Part shown: piece after piece, positions 1 through 11,850 of the stretch | Layout: each line of letters opens with the position of its first letter | How positions within the stretch are numbered: position 1 is the first letter of the stretch | NCBI GenBank assembly: GCA_038380435.1 | Contig: JAWZYU010000019.1 | Coordinates: 27,429,801-27,493,800 of the forward strand | Direction: 5' to 3' | From: Ryuthela nishihirai | Lineage: Eukaryota; Arthropoda; Arachnida; Araneae; Heptathelidae | DNA: 64,000 nt | Made by a program: the position numbers and the translations under genes | Notes under the pieces: generated by a model | Databases searched by the model: none | What the model was told of the DNA's origin: nothing | Seen by the model: only the letters and a program-made list of their open reading frames with translations

Positions 1-290
1 AAAATTCCCCGCCCTGCCCACGGTCAGTAGATGACACTGATGGGCTTGGAAAGGCCGCTGTCCGTCGGATGGGAAGTTAAGCTGTGGCCCCGTGTGCGGG
101 AGAGCCATACCCTGTGCACGTTAAAGAACACACTGGCTGGCTTTGACAGGAGACTACCATCTGTCTCTCAACAGCTGTTCCAGTGGGTCCCCTCCCCCAA
201 CCTTCTCCGAGCCTTCGGGGTCCATGTGACCTAGCCATTTAGCCCATGGTGTGCAAAAAAGTGCCGCTCAGAGGTAAAACAACCCAACCC
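1..290 (+). repeat. SINE-A copy, cut by the window start
   Basis: SINE-A is the commonest repeat here. A full copy is about 385-390 bp: a tRNA-Met-like head with A box TGGCTCAGTCGG and B box GGTTCGAGTCC, a central block containing GTGCACGTTAAAGAACACGC, and a tail ending GAGGTAAAACAACCCAA. This copy begins inside the body, so its head lies outside the window. Open frames over it are not genes. Confidence 0.9.
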
Positions 291-296
291 GGTTGC

Positions 297-735
297 GAGC
301 CTTCAACTTCTACCTCTCCATTGTGAATGGGCCGAAGCCCCCCCCCCCCCCCCCCCCCCCCCCCCGAACAATCTTCCGACCAGCGATATCACTGAGAGCG
401 TATCGAGGAGCCCACAGACAAGTGCATGAAGAGGTGTGCAGCTCAGTCCGCGGTACTCCTCGATGAGCCCACAGAAAACAGGGTACTCCAAATCCGTCCG
501 CCGGCCCCTAGAATGGCCCCTCAACTGGGGCTGCAACCCCCAGCTTCGCTGGGGACAAGTCAATAAGCCAACTGGACTGCCAAGCGCCAACCGTTCGCCG
601 GCTCTCAACAGGACCTCTCCACCGGGGGCCACAAGATATCATGAACTCCAGAGTGCCAGCGATCTGAGCCCAACTTCTCAGAGGCAATGTAAGCCCCCCC
701 CCCCACCTCATCAAGGAGGTCCCACTCTGGGGGGG
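297..735. other. GC-rich island of unknown identity, with poly-C tracts
   Basis: This stretch is far richer in G and C than the surrounding DNA. It contains a C run of about 27 bases near 338-365 and shorter C and G runs near 692-740. Open frames of about 110 residues exist on both strands, but they include a polyglycine from the C run and match no family I know. It starts right where a SINE-A copy ends. It could be a retrocopied RNA, a GC-rich exon of another gene or an unrecognised repeat. Confidence 0.4.
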
Positions 736-1004
736 GGGATGAAAGGGACAGTGGGAGATAAAGTGATCATGGGGAATGTTGTTTCTTGATCTGCAGGATT
801 TTTGACTTTAATGAGGGACTCATAATTTTACTATGCAACACCAGAGTTCTACATAAATTATACCATTTAGAAATCTTTGGCTGACCCCAGTGGGAAGTCA
901 TTCATGAGACAAGATGCCAGCTTCATTTAAAACTGCATAATAAATGCAAAATTTTGAACTACACAAATTGAGGACATGCTTAAATGAATAAACTGTGAAA
1001 TCCA

Positions 1005-1395
1005 GGTATGGGGGAGCTCAGTTGACAGTGTGCCAGGCTTCTAATTTGCAGTTCCCGGATTCGAGTCCCAGTTGGTCAGCATCGAGATTTATCTCTGCAA
1101 AGTTCCATGTCCTGCCCACAGTCAGTAAGGGACACCAATAAGCTTGAAAGGCTGCTCTCCATTAGATGGGGCATTAAGTTGTGACCCTGTGTACAGGAGA
1201 CCCATACATTGTGCATGTTAAAGAACACGCTGGATGGCCTTGATGGGAGGCTACCATTTTATTTCCCAACAGCTGTTCCAGTGGGTCCACTCCCCCAACC
1301 TTCTCTGAGTCTTTGGAGTTCTTGTGACCTACCTGACTATTTAGCCTATTATGTATGAAAAGTGCCACTCAGAGGTAAAACAACCCAAACCAACC
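1005..1395 (+). repeat. SINE-A copy, full length, old
   Basis: Head with a B-box-like GATTCGAGTCCC, body and AACAACCCAAACC tail are all present but diverged. Possible target duplication TGAAATCCA / TGAAAATCCA at the two ends. Confidence 0.85.
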
Positions 1396-1877
1396 TGAAA
1401 ATCCAAATTCATGTAAATCAAAACTGCCAAAATCAGTACCAAATTTAAAAACATTTAATATGATTACATTAACACAAAACCCTTTCGTTTCATCACAGCA
1501 AAGACAAGAGTAAAGAAAAACTGAAAAATTTGTACATACCACCCCAAATATCTACCAGTACAGGCCTAATTCAGTGTAATATTGAATAAAGGGGTATAAA
1601 AGATATTTAGTATATAAATGCAAGTTTCAGATGAACATATTTTATACAAGCATTTTGCTCAATTATTAATGTTGGATGTAGCATATATTATTATTAAATG
1701 CATGCTTGTTTCCATGCTAACATGTTTGACTGCATTATATAACATAAATCAATCCTTTTATAACTGGGAAAATATTTCATTTCATATCTAACAGTTTCTC
1801 TTGAAATAATAGGAAATCGCAAATATTCTCCTGTTGGTGATATGCTGAATAAATATAGAAGAAAAATTATCATTATC

Positions 1878-1957
1878 CAGGTGGGATCTGAACCCACAAC
1901 CTCCTGTTAACATATCAGGTTGCTCTGATCACTGAGCAACCAGCCACTGAACAATCA
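1878..1957 (-). repeat. tRNA-like module (Thr-type anticodon arm)
   Basis: Read on the minus strand: AGAGCAACCTGATATGTTAA, then a B-box-like GGGTTCAGATCCCACC. It is not a functional tRNA gene: the acceptor stem is not formed. The same module recurs at 3432, 3725, 9440, 9786 and 13785. Confidence 0.65.
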
Positions 1958-2019
1958 TCCTCTATTAATGGCATAAAGAATTATACAACAGAGTTAGTCA
2001 TTGGAAATGCATCTGACTG

Positions 2020-3278
2020 CAGGGGCGTAAGCAAAGGAACTATGGTTGGGGGGGGGGGAGGAGAACAAAAATTTTCCACTTCAGAAATAAAATTTTGCCA
2101 ACTGAAAAGATAAGTACATAAATTTAATTCTGTCTCTGTCAGGAAATTTTGTTGATTGTGGGAGAGGGGGGATTTTTCCAAATCACCACAATTTTACACA
2201 AAATTCCTAATTTTTACACCTCTGCTAAATTTTGCCAAGTTGCTAAAAATGTTGCCAAATCATCATCATTTTTCACAGTTGTCTAGATTTTGCCCCCCTC
2301 CCCGTAAATTCCCAAGTTGCCTCGATTTTGCCAACTCCCCTATATTTTGCAAACTCGCCATAATTTTACAGAGAAAAACTTCAATTTTTACATCTCACCT
2401 AAATTTTGCAACTTACCAAGATTTTACCAAGTTGCTTTGATCTTGCCAAACTCTTCTTAATTTTAGAAAAACAATCCCAATTTTTACACCTCAACTGCAT
2501 TTTACCAAGTGGATTCGAATTTTGCCAACTGCGTTAGATTTTGCCAACTTGCTAAAATTTACAAAAAAAAAAAATCTCAATTTGACATCTCACCTCAATT
2601 TTACCGTCATTTCCAGTTTTTCCAACTCGCTATAATTTTACAGAAAAAAAATATCCATTTTTATATTTCAACTGGATTTTACCAAGTCATTTCCAATTTT
2701 GCCAACTTTCCTTAATTTCACAAAAACAATCCCAATTTTCACAACTCACCTGCATTTTACCAAGTGGCTTCGAATTTTGCCAACTGCACTAGATTTTGCC
2801 AAATTGCCTCTAATTTGCCAACTCGCCATAATTTTACAGAAAAAAAAAATCAATTTTTTAAAATCTCACCTCAATTTTACCAACTTCTCAAGATTTTGCC
2901 AACTCTCCCTTAATTTTACAAAAATAATTCCAATTTTCACAACTTACATGCATTTTACCTAGTGGCTTAGAATTTTGCCAACTTGCTATAATTTTACAGA
3001 AAATATCTCAATTTTTATCAATTCCCCAAGATTTTGTCAACTCTCCATGATTTTTCCAAGTTGCCTAGATTTTTCCAACTCTCCTTAATTTCACAAAAAC
3101 AATCCCAATTTTCACAACTCACCTGTATTTCACATAGTGGCTTCGAATTTTGCCTCGATTTTTCCAACTCCCCATAATTTTACAGAAAAAAATCTTAATT
3201 TTTACATCCCACCTCACTATGAATTTTGCCAACTCCAATTTACTTTTTTACAACTACATTCCCATAACTACACCCCTG
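2020..3278. mobile_element. hAT-like non-autonomous element with 8 bp TSD
   Basis: Flanked by TCTGACTG at 2012-2019 and 3279-3286, an exact 8 bp target duplication as in hAT elements. Ends are CAGGGGCGTAAGC on the left and, reversed, CAGGGGTGTAGTTATGG on the right. It has no transposase. The interior is almost entirely a degenerate tandem repeat built on AATTTTGCCAACT and AATTTTACCAA. Open frames of 68-94 residues here are translations of the repeat. Confidence 0.82.
2170..3250. repeat. Degenerate tandem repeat with higher-order units
   Basis: Short units of roughly 20 bases (AATTTTGCCAACTCGCC and variants) are organised in larger blocks. Each larger block starts near CAAAAACAATCCCAATTTT at about 2466, 2717, 2920 and 3093, so block length varies between about 170 and 250 bp. 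The repeat is confined to the hAT-like element. Confidence 0.75.
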
Positions 3279-3431
3279 TCTGACTGTAATTGAAGCCTCT
3301 GGTCTAGAAGGCACTTTCCAGGTTAGCACACATGGCCAGCCTACATCAAACATCAAGAGGCATGGTATTTTTAAAGCCAACACGCCAAGTATCAAGCATA
3401 AGCATTAATGTCAAAATAATATCACTGAGTA

Positions 3432-3505
3432 AATATCAATGGTTAGAGCACCTGACATGTTAATAGGAGATTACAAGTTTAGATCCCACCTGGTTAATGA
3501 AATTT
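3432..3505 (+). repeat. tRNA-like module in hairpin loop
   Basis: Contains GGTTAGAGCACCTGACATGT and a B-box-like AGTTTAGATCCCACCTGG. It is bounded by ACTGAGTAAATAT on the left and its near complement ATGTTTACTCAAC on the right, so it lies in the loop of a hairpin at the centre of the large inverted repeat. Confidence 0.65.
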
Positions 3506-3724
3506 TTTTTCTCTATGTTTACTCAACATATCACCAACAAATGAATATCTGCGATTTTCTATTATTTCAACATTAATTCTTATGCTTAATACCTGGTGTA
3601 TTGCCTTAAAAAATACTCTTGATGTGGGCTGGTTGTGTGCACTACCTGAAAAGTGCCTTCTAGACCAGAGTCTTCAATTACAGTCAGATACATTTCCGAT
3701 GGCTAATTCTCCCGGATGTTAGTA

Positions 3725-3795
3725 TCTCAGCAGTCAGAGCACCTGACATGTTATCAGGAGGTTGTGGATTCAGATCCCATCCAGTAACGACAATT
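3725..3795 (+). repeat. tRNA-like module, third copy
   Basis: Reads AGTCAGAGCACCTGACATGT, ATCAGGAGGTTGTGGATTCA and GATCCCATCC, followed by the shared trailer GACAATTTTTCCTCTTA. The CTGA/TCAG stem encloses CATGTTA, giving an anticodon position TGT (threonine type). Confidence 0.65.
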
Positions 3796-3850
3796 TTTCC
3801 TCTTATTTATTTAATAGTTTCATGATACCCATAAGTTCTAGAATACTTGA

Positions 3851-4592
3851 AAATCCCATTCCAAGCTTTACATATGAGTATCACCATATATTGCACTAAA
3901 TATTTCAGTCCATAACTATAACAGGACTTGAATTTGTGTTTCTATCTTAATTTTTTTTCATTCTCACATTTTTTCTGGTACAATTTCTAAATGTTTTGGG
4001 TATTCAATAACTTTACAAATTCTACATATTGGAATAAATTGAAACTATTATACAAATAAAAATTTGAGTCTGTATGAATGAACTGCATGTAAGAAAATCT
4101 GAAAACACTTTAGCTATTAATTGCAAATTCCTCATTCCAAATTTGGGAAATTTTCATGCATTTATCAATGTTGTAGCCTATACTCAAAAAGCACTGCCCC
4201 CAAACACAGTGTGTAGTGTTTAAGGTAAGGCTGCTAACTCAGCAAAACAAAAAAAGCCTCTCTAAATTAAAGCCAATCTTTTGCTTTTCTAAAATCAAAT
4301 TTCAAATTTACAAAAATATTTATAGAATTCTAAATCTTTTAATATAATTGTATTTAAAATACAATAAAGATAACTAGAAAGCCTAATGCTTCTCACAAAT
4401 ATGGAATTTCATTTTCAAAGAGAAGATGTTTGCTCTTTTTCAACTTTTTTCCCCGCTTTTCTTTTCTAAGGATGGAAATTCAAACTATAAAAGAATTGGA
4501 AAATGAGAATAGTTTATCTGTTTCTACCCAATCAAAACAATTATTTATCTTTTAAAAATTAGCTGTATTCACCACACAGTCCAGGATGGTAG
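3851..4592. other. No recognisable feature
   Basis: AT-rich sequence without a supported gene, repeat family or RNA that I can identify. Confidence 0.5.
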
Positions 4593-4692
4593 AGGGATTG
4601 TTTTACCTATGAGCTGCACTTTCATACAAAATGGTCTAAATGGCCAGGTTAGAAGGACTCTAAGAGTTTAGAGATCAGGGAAGGGGATGCAC
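4593..4692 (-). repeat. SINE-A 3' fragment
   Basis: About 100 bp with the tail (ATTGTTTTACCTATGAGCTG on plus) and the ATGG..AAATGGCCAGG block; the rest of the element is missing. Confidence 0.7.
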
Positions 4693-5829
4693 TTGGATTA
4701 TGTGTAATGTTTGATGGTATCATGGAAACCAAATATCAACTCATCTGAAAAATGTAGCAGAAGTTAGAGTACCAAAATAACAGTGATTTGTGTCAGAATC
4801 CGAGATGACAAAACTTCATTTAAAACTTGAACTTCCATAGCACATAAATTATTGTTTCAGTGCTAAAATTTTTTAATCATATCAAGCTATTTTGAACATC
4901 CACAAACTTCAGCACTGAAGCAAATTGTGAGGCAGATATATTCACATGTTGCTGCCATCACTTAAAGAGCTCTTACTCTTAAAGATATAATTGGCTAATT
5001 TGTTGCTTTAATTAGTAATTCTCATTATGGCATCTACCAAGGATTAATTAATTTTAATTTTCACAAAATTCACTGTTTAGAATTAGAAATCGTAACATTC
5101 ACAAATTACATTAATTAATCTGGGAGTCTGCACTGATATGATGCATTCCACTTCAAAATTTGCCAATGACAAACTAGAAGACTCCTCAGTGTGAATTAAT
5201 GGTATTATAATTCTCCTTAAATGGCTTTAAAGGCTACATGCCATTGATTTGATGTTAAATTATGAAGAAAGTCTGAGGCTAAAATTTATTTACTATAGGT
5301 TTCTTACTTGGGTGGCTGGCACACTCAAATAACCTTTGCTTGCAAGACATTGCTACATCTCTATTACTTTTATAGATGTTGGATCCTTTGCATGAACTTT
5401 TGATGCTATTCCTGTTTCACTATGTTGCAGATAGTTTGACGTTATTCCTATGGCATTGTACATTGCAAGCTGTCATGATGCAATAGTCATGAACTTTGAT
5501 TAGACATGTGCTAACATGGTCGGATATACTGGCTAAGCACTTTTTTCTCAAACTCCCACTTCAAAAAACTTTTTGAGAACATTAGTGTGCAGCAACTTAA
5601 TACATTAAAATAATTAACAGTATTTACAATTCAGAAGCAGGTTTGAAATGCATACCTGCAACCCCATTGACCCACGACTTCCTTAGGCAGGTTAGATTAC
5701 ATTAGTTATTAATGGAGAGGCCTTCTGTCAATCATTCCCTGGACTCAGCTGTGTCTGATGTAGCAGGAGATTCCATGCTGGAGGTGAGGGTATAAGGTCT
5801 GTTTGGTTTCATGACAGAACGGCAGTGAA
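4693..5829. other. No recognisable feature
   Basis: AT-rich, stop-dense on both strands; nothing recognised. Confidence 0.5.
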
Positions 5830-6055
5830 AAAAAAAACAGCGACAAAACACTGAATGCAAAAACACAGCCTGTGCAATATGTTGAGTTCATATAATTGTG
5901 CATCTAAAAATGCTGCAAAACAAAATGCTGTGAATGAAAACACTGTCTGTACAAAATGCCATAAGACAAAATGCTGCCTTTATAAAACACCACAAACAAA
6001 AATGCCACATACAAAAACGCTGCTTGTACATAACATCAAGAGCAAAAATGATGCC
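5830..6055. repeat. Degenerate AAAATGC-type minisatellite
   Basis: Recurrent CAAAATGCTG / AAAATGCCA / AAAAACGCTG phrases with a loose period near 20-25 bases. The 68-codon open frame over it (rich in Lys, Asn, Thr, Cys) is a by-product of the repeat. Confidence 0.6.
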
Positions 6056-8184
6056 CAATAATTTGCTTCGACTAGATTGCTATTGATCTTCCTATTGCTT
6101 TTCACTCTTTTGTGCATGTAATAAAATATTTTAAGAGATAAATTCTTTTTTGGATTGGATGGGTATTATGAAATATTATGACTTGCACCTTCTGAATCTT
6201 TCAAGTTTTTCAAGTTTATTATCATAGAAATTCTACATTAAAATCTATCAATGCATAAACAACCCAATAGCAGAAACTTGACCAGATTGTTGTAGTACAT
6301 ATTACATTTGAAAGTTCAATAAATAAATTTAAAATCAGTTTTAAGAATGAAAAAACAAATGATAAGAGACAACAATGTAATTAATTAACAGATGAAGTAA
6401 TTAGTTAAATGACTACAAAGATCAGTATAACAGCAACAATCTAACATGTAACATCACAAATAGGCAGTATGCATAAAGTAGCAGAGTAGATAAAAAAAAA
6501 ACAGTATTTTTTGTTATCTAAGAACTGTAAAATTGCACTCTCTAATGGTGGAAAAATTTGAAAATTGCAAAATTTTGATGATGGAATGTGAAGGTCACGA
6601 GGTTTGCATTAGCAACGAGTTGGCTGTTATCCCAAGGCAGGTGGAAAAATGCAACTTTTTTGTTTTAAGAGATAATTCGAAAATTCTTTTTAGTTGGATT
6701 GTTACTAATGAAACATTATTATTGGGATTTTTCAAATCATTTGATAGTTTGAATTTATATCATTAAAGATTGCTAAATATGGAAAAAGCGAAGTTTTTAA
6801 CAAATAATGCAAGTGATCTGTTTAAGATAGAAATTTCAGATATCAGTATCAAAAGATATTGCATTGATTGCAACAATTTGCCCCATTTTATCAGAGGAGT
6901 GTGAGAAAAGCAACGTTTCAATTTTAAAGAACAATAGACAAATACTTTTTATGTTGTTAAAGTATTAATAGAACTATTTTCATTTTACCCATTATCCATT
7001 AGTTCAAATTTAAACTTTTAAGGAGTGCAAAAGTAGGAAAACAAAAAATTTCATTCCTCTGAAAATAAGATTCCCATATTTGCCAGAGGCTATATGCAAT
7101 CTTCTAGTTTTATTGTAATCCCATTATATAATAACATTTTTTATTACGTAAAAGTGAGTAACTGTATTTTTTACTATACTGTTTAAAAGAAATGCAGGTT
7201 GTGGCTGAGATACAGATATATACAGGCCACAAAATGAAATGAACTGCAAATTGACAATTATTTATTGAACAATTAAATATTACAATAAATAAAAACCTTT
7301 GAATACCATGACCATAGATAGAAGTAGCTATGAAACATCTGCAACTTGTTATAATTCAATATTTTTAATTATGTGAAAATATTGACTTTTTATAATTCAT
7401 GAGTGAAATTGTAGATGCATTTTTAAAAATTTGAAAATAAATAATAATAAAAAAATTACATTTAATAACTTGCTCAGATCTTTTCTCCCTCTCCTAACCA
7501 AAAAAATTATTTGTTTATTTTTAATATTTTTGCAAGTAATTGCTCATGCACCATATTTGTCCCTTACTATTAGATAGCTTGGCACTGATTGTGATATGTG
7601 GGAGGGGATCATTTTATTAGGCTGGGGCCAGAAATCTTTAATTTGGCCCTGAGTAATCATGTTAACATGTCAGTATAACAGTCAGTAAGAATATTTCTAA
7701 TTTTAGATATTATAATTTAATTTTCATGTTAGAAAATGCTGATTCAGCAAAGCATGTCGACCTAAAGAATGCATTATATTTTGAGCAGAATGCATCCAAT
7801 TTGGAATTTGATGCTCAAATCCTGGCCTTGCTTCACTCCACTGCTCCGTGTTCATTTCACCTTTCTATTGTGATTGTTGGATGACTCACCATCAATCTTA
7901 ATGATATCAATACATATCTATACTACACCGATGCGTTCATTATCATGGTGGTTTGTTAATTGAAGATTATGGCTGACGAAACAGAGTGGAACTAGGAAAT
8001 TTTGCATTGAAAGCACGATCGACTAAAAAGTACATCACTGATAGACCTGTAGCTTGCAATCAACAGGTTCAAAACCCCAGCTCTGTCACTTCTAAAATAA
8101 GCTGATATGTTAATATATGACTGAAGATGAAAGATCACAACCAATTCCATCTAAATTGTGAATAAAACAATATTTGTTCACTAT
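6056..8184. other. No gene; weak dispersed repeat
   Basis: A motif close to TTAAGAGATAAATTCTTTTT followed by TTGGAT and ATGAAA..ATTATT occurs at 6133 and 6664, and a related stretch at 47836, suggesting an unclassified old repeat. The 77-codon open frame at 6533-6766 overlaps one copy and has no family resemblance. Confidence 0.35.
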
Positions 8185-8312
8185 TTAACCCTTTATTGCC
8201 CATAATGGCCCAAAACGGCTGAAATTTGAAATGGACTCGTCCAAATAGTGCTACTCCTTTGTGTTTACTACCCTCCACCATTTTCTGTAATTTCCTGGGC
8301 GTTAAGGGTTAA
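8185..8312 (+). mobile_element. TTAA-target MITE (piggyBac-like), copy 1
   Basis: 128 bp bounded by TTAA. Inverted ends TTAACCCTTTATTGCCCA and, reversed, TTAACCCTTAACGCCCAG. The internal phrase TTTGAAATGGACTCGTCCAA recurs at 47160 and, on the other strand, near 57650. TTAA target and C/G-rich ends are typical of piggyBac-type MITEs. Confidence 0.75.
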
Positions 8313-8831
8313 AGAGACATGGAAGTTTGAATATTTAGCAATCAACCAACGTCAATGCCCAGTCATTCAAAGTTACAGAAGTTAAATAAATTATAAATAT
8401 TAAGTATTATTACAAATGATACAAATAGTGTAGTAACAGAAGTTACTTTAGATAATTCTTTCAACATTTCTCAATTATGCATTGGTTTCTTAAAACTTAT
8501 TGCTGTTCTTAAATATTCCAGCTTCTATAACTCTTTAAATATCGAAAGTACAGGGTGGATCTAAGGGAATACCTTAAGAATGCTGGCAAGGGTAACAATA
8601 GAGGAAAAAATTTGTTAAACTTATAAATTTTTTATGCATTTTTCAACAAGTTTTTTAAAGATTTCTAAATCTGAGGAAGAAATGTTATGTATGCTATGAT
8701 GTAACTCCAGTTGTATATAATGTAACTCAGTGTAAAATATTATTTCTCTGATTGCAAATAATAATCTAGTATATGAGATATTGCAAAATCAACTTTTGTT
8801 TTTGTCTTAGAATTATAGCTTCCAGATAATT

Positions 8832-9214
8832 GGGCTGGGGGCCCAGCTAATAGTGTACCAGTCTCATAATCTGCAGTTCCCAAGTTTGTGAGTCCCACAT
8901 GAGTAAGATTTGAGATTTATCTCCGCAAAAACTTTGCCCTCAGTCAGTAGGGGAAACCGATGGGTTTGGAAAGGCCGCCATCCGTCAGATGGGATGTAAA
9001 GCCATAGCTCTGTGTGCAGTGGACTGTGCATGTTAGAGAACATTCTTCATGGACTTGATGATAGGCTACCATCTGTTTCCTAACAGCTGTCCAGTGGGGC
9101 AAAAAAAAAATACCCTTCCTCCAACCTTCTCTGAGTCCTCTGGGTTCTTGTGACCTGAGTATTTAGCCCACTGGGGACAAAAAAAAAGTACCACTCAGAG
9201 ATTAAACAACCCTG
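8832..9214 (+). repeat. SINE-A copy, old
   Basis: Retains the tRNA-like anticodon arm CTCATAATCTGCAG, the same as elongator tRNA-Met, plus degraded body and tail (AGAGATTAAACAACCC). Carries short A-run expansions near 9102 and 9180. Confidence 0.85.
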
Positions 9215-9785
9215 CTAATTGAATATTATGATTTATTTGACATTATCAAGAAAAGCCAAAACATAACTTCCAACTTATGCTCCCCAATTCATAAGTTACA
9301 AATGAGTTTCATTTTCATCAGTTAGCTGAATATTAAAAAAAGTTATCTCACAAATATGCTCAAACATCTTCTCAATTTAAAATATTCCTACTATTTTATG
9401 CAAATATAAGCATTAATGCAAATAATCAGGAGGTTGTAGGTTCATTAGATATGATCATATATCAGGCAGTTGTGGGTTCGGATTCTACCCTGCTCATGAC
9501 AATATTTCCTCTATTAAAATAGCCAGATAGTGATTGAAGCTTAATAAATCAATGAGATCCTATGTAATTAATTATGCTCATTGAAAGACATTAGTAATCA
9601 TATCATCAACATAAGGTAGATGAAGGTTTGCTAAAAACACAAATGCCACTAGGAGGGTACATGGCAGTCTGGTGAACAAGACTGGTAATAAAAGGCCAGT
9701 TCTAAAGGATGAATCTCCTACTGCACTCATAACCATCCCCCAGACCTAATAGAATAAGATATTAAAGTCTAAACTAAAAGAGAAC
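9215..9785. other. Mostly featureless, one tRNA-like scrap
   Basis: Near 9440-9510 there are two partial copies of the Thr-type tRNA-like module: ATCAGGAGGTTGTAGGTTCA, then ATATCAGGCAGTTGTGGGTT, with trailer GACAATATTTCCTCT. Otherwise nothing. Confidence 0.45.
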
Positions 9786-9835
9786 TTGATCAGCTGCCAG
9801 AGCACCAGACATGTTATCAGGAGATTGTGGGCCTG
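9786..9835 (+). repeat. tRNA-like module, truncated
   Basis: GCCAGAGCACCAGACATGTT followed by ATCAGGAGATTGTGGGCCTG; the B-box half is lost. Confidence 0.55.
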
Positions 9836-10009
9836 CCGTTCCCCTGGAAAGCTCTCCTTTCAACTGGAATAGCAAGAAGCCCAAAGTTGAGGAGTTTCTA
9901 ACCTTCCCATCACATTTATTCTATCTCCTGTCAAAAAATTCTGATGATGTCCCAGAGTTTTATTATACTATTCAATTAGTCATAAATTATTTAATGATTA
10001 AAAAAAAAT

Positions 10010-10140
10010 AAAAATAATCTAAAATTCTCTGCTATTGAACAGTAAAATTTTTAAGTTTATCCTTCAAACTATTTAGAATAGTGTTAAGGATAAGCTTAAA
10101 AATTTTACTGCTCAATAGCAGAGAATTTTAGATTATTTTT
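10010..10140. repeat. Near-perfect palindrome (MITE-like)
   Basis: Arms of about 54 bp beginning AAAATAATCTAAAATTCTCT and closing with its complement, with two or three mismatches and a loop of about 15 bp near 10072-10085. No clear target duplication. Confidence 0.75.
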
Positions 10141-11756
10141 AATTAATTTCTGAACAAGAAGGTCCTTTCAATTGTGTATTATTTAAAGGTTATAGAAAAT
10201 AGTATTTGAAAGAGCAAGTTATTAAATAAAAAAAAGTTATTAAGAAACTTGTTTAAAAAGAAATTTATTAAAATGATAATTCTGTAGGTTTCTCAGAAAA
10301 CTAAGATTTTCATAAACTGATTATACACACATTCGTAGTGTAAATGACTGGACATCAGATGTAACATTTATACTTTAATTAGTTTCATAGAAGAGAAACA
10401 GCTATTCACAACAGACATATCTTAAAGGTCTACTACTCACTCATTGACGACTGTAAACTGCAAAGACGAAACATTTTTAACAGAGTGCATGGGGCTTTAT
10501 GATGCATCAACTTCACTAAGTTATACTGACAGGGATTGGTGCAGTCATGCTGCCAATCAAGCTGGTCCTGGGGAAGGGAATAGTTTTGGGTTGCTAATTA
10601 ACATTCCTTTTGTCACAAGGTTTTGTTTGACATATGACACTCATTACGATCAACTCCCCTTAACTTTACATCTTACCTTGGGGGCAGAGAGTGAAGCGAA
10701 GACACAATTTATGATAAGTTAATTACTCATGCCATAAGTTTTTATTTGATATATGTAAATATGGTGGTACATCAGTTGTCAAAAACATTCTGTTTTTTTA
10801 ATTAGAAGAACACATGTTGCCTCTAGTAAATGTGGGATGCTAATTTACAAAGAGAATGAAGTTTTGCATTCACCGGCCTTTGCACTCCTATTTCTTAAAA
10901 CGAACTATGGATGATTGGGAAAATGTAATATTTTATTAATGCCTATGACTCAGAAAAAGAATTTTTCATTCATCTCTTGGCGTTTTGAACATAATGTTGT
11001 GACGCCATTTTTTTTGTTCTCAGCATAATGTTGCTACACCATTTTTGTTCTCACCATAGTGTTGTGACATTGTTATGTCATGAAGCTGTTTTTGCTGTTA
11101 GCAAATTGCACAGTCGGCATTTTTGCATTGCATTTCATCTTGATACTGGTCTGTATTACATAAAGTTTGTTGACATAAATTAGAATATTTTCACGATAAT
11201 TCAGTTGGTATTTAATGGGAGGTGTTATGATTTTAGGTTGAAGTTGAGTTATAGGCAAATTATATATTATTATAATCTGAGTCAGTACGAAACTACCAGT
11301 TTTATTTTTTAGATCAGTCTCATTTTTTTTTTAACCTTTCTTCCAGTTGTTATAAGTTTTGCCTATATACTTATTTTTATTTAGGAGTTTATTTTATGGG
11401 TGAAGTATTCCAGCTAAATACACTCCTCTAGTGGTCCTGTCTTTGTCACTGTCATTCACTATTAATGTTTTTACATTATTATTTCTAGGAACAGATAAAT
11501 GAAAATTATGTAAAGTTGAAATTATAGTGCCTGTTACAACTACATGATACAAGGAGAATATTGCTATATTTCTTAACTGAATTAGTTCCTATCATTTGTG
11601 TGGGAATAGGTTGCTAACTTTACAACATTTATACCTTATTTTTCATATATTTTATCTATGTAATTAATTTTATATCCTACTTGTGTCATATTTTATATAT
11701 GAACTATTTAGTAAGTGATTCTTTTGTTAGAGCTTTGTGCTCTTGTAAAGCAAGTG
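10141..11756. other. No supported gene; short tandem repeat at 10985-11070
   Basis: Three degenerate units of about 30-35 bp (CATAATGTTGTGACGCCATT..TTGTTCTCAG) lie at 10985-11070. A 92-codon open frame at 10444-10722 has no recognisable domain. Confidence 0.4.
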
Positions 11757-11850
11757 TTAACTCTTTGCACTCCATAGGCACCGCTACGGCGACATACTAA
11801 TACTATTTAACAACTCATATTAAAAAAACATCTGGAGTGCAAAGGGTTAA
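11757..11850. mobile_element. Short TTAA-target MITE
   Basis: 94 bp between TTAA sites with inverted ends TTAACTCTTTGCACTCCA and, reversed, TTAACCCTTTGCACTCCA. A different family from the 128 bp MITE at 8185. Confidence 0.75.

Larger units (their letters stand above)
1860..3850. repeat. Large inverted repeat with three tRNA-like modules
   Basis: Arms 1958-2019 plus 3279-3430 pair with 3506-3724. For example TGTAATTGAAG..TCTGGTCTAGAAGGCAC on the left returns as its reverse complement near 3655-3690. tRNA-like modules sit at 1878-1957 (minus), 3432-3505 (plus, centre) and 3725-3795 (plus). Each has GAGCACCTGACATGTTATCA-like and GGTTCAGATCCCA-like segments. A hAT-like element (2020-3278) is inserted in the left arm. 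Arm identity is imperfect, so the structure is not recent. Confidence 0.7.

Noticed and set aside
338..365. C run as a functional G-quadruplex or i-motif site
   Set aside because: Homopolymer runs of C/G also occur at 691, 2049, 12569, 12823 and 43199; repeat slippage is the simpler explanation.
2156..2962. Open frames of 68-94 codons rich in Phe, Leu and Lys
   Set aside because: Translations of the AATTTTGCCAACT tandem repeat.
10444..10722. 92-codon open frame, slightly GC-richer
   Set aside because: No domain, no splice sites that extend it, and no similarity I can recognise.
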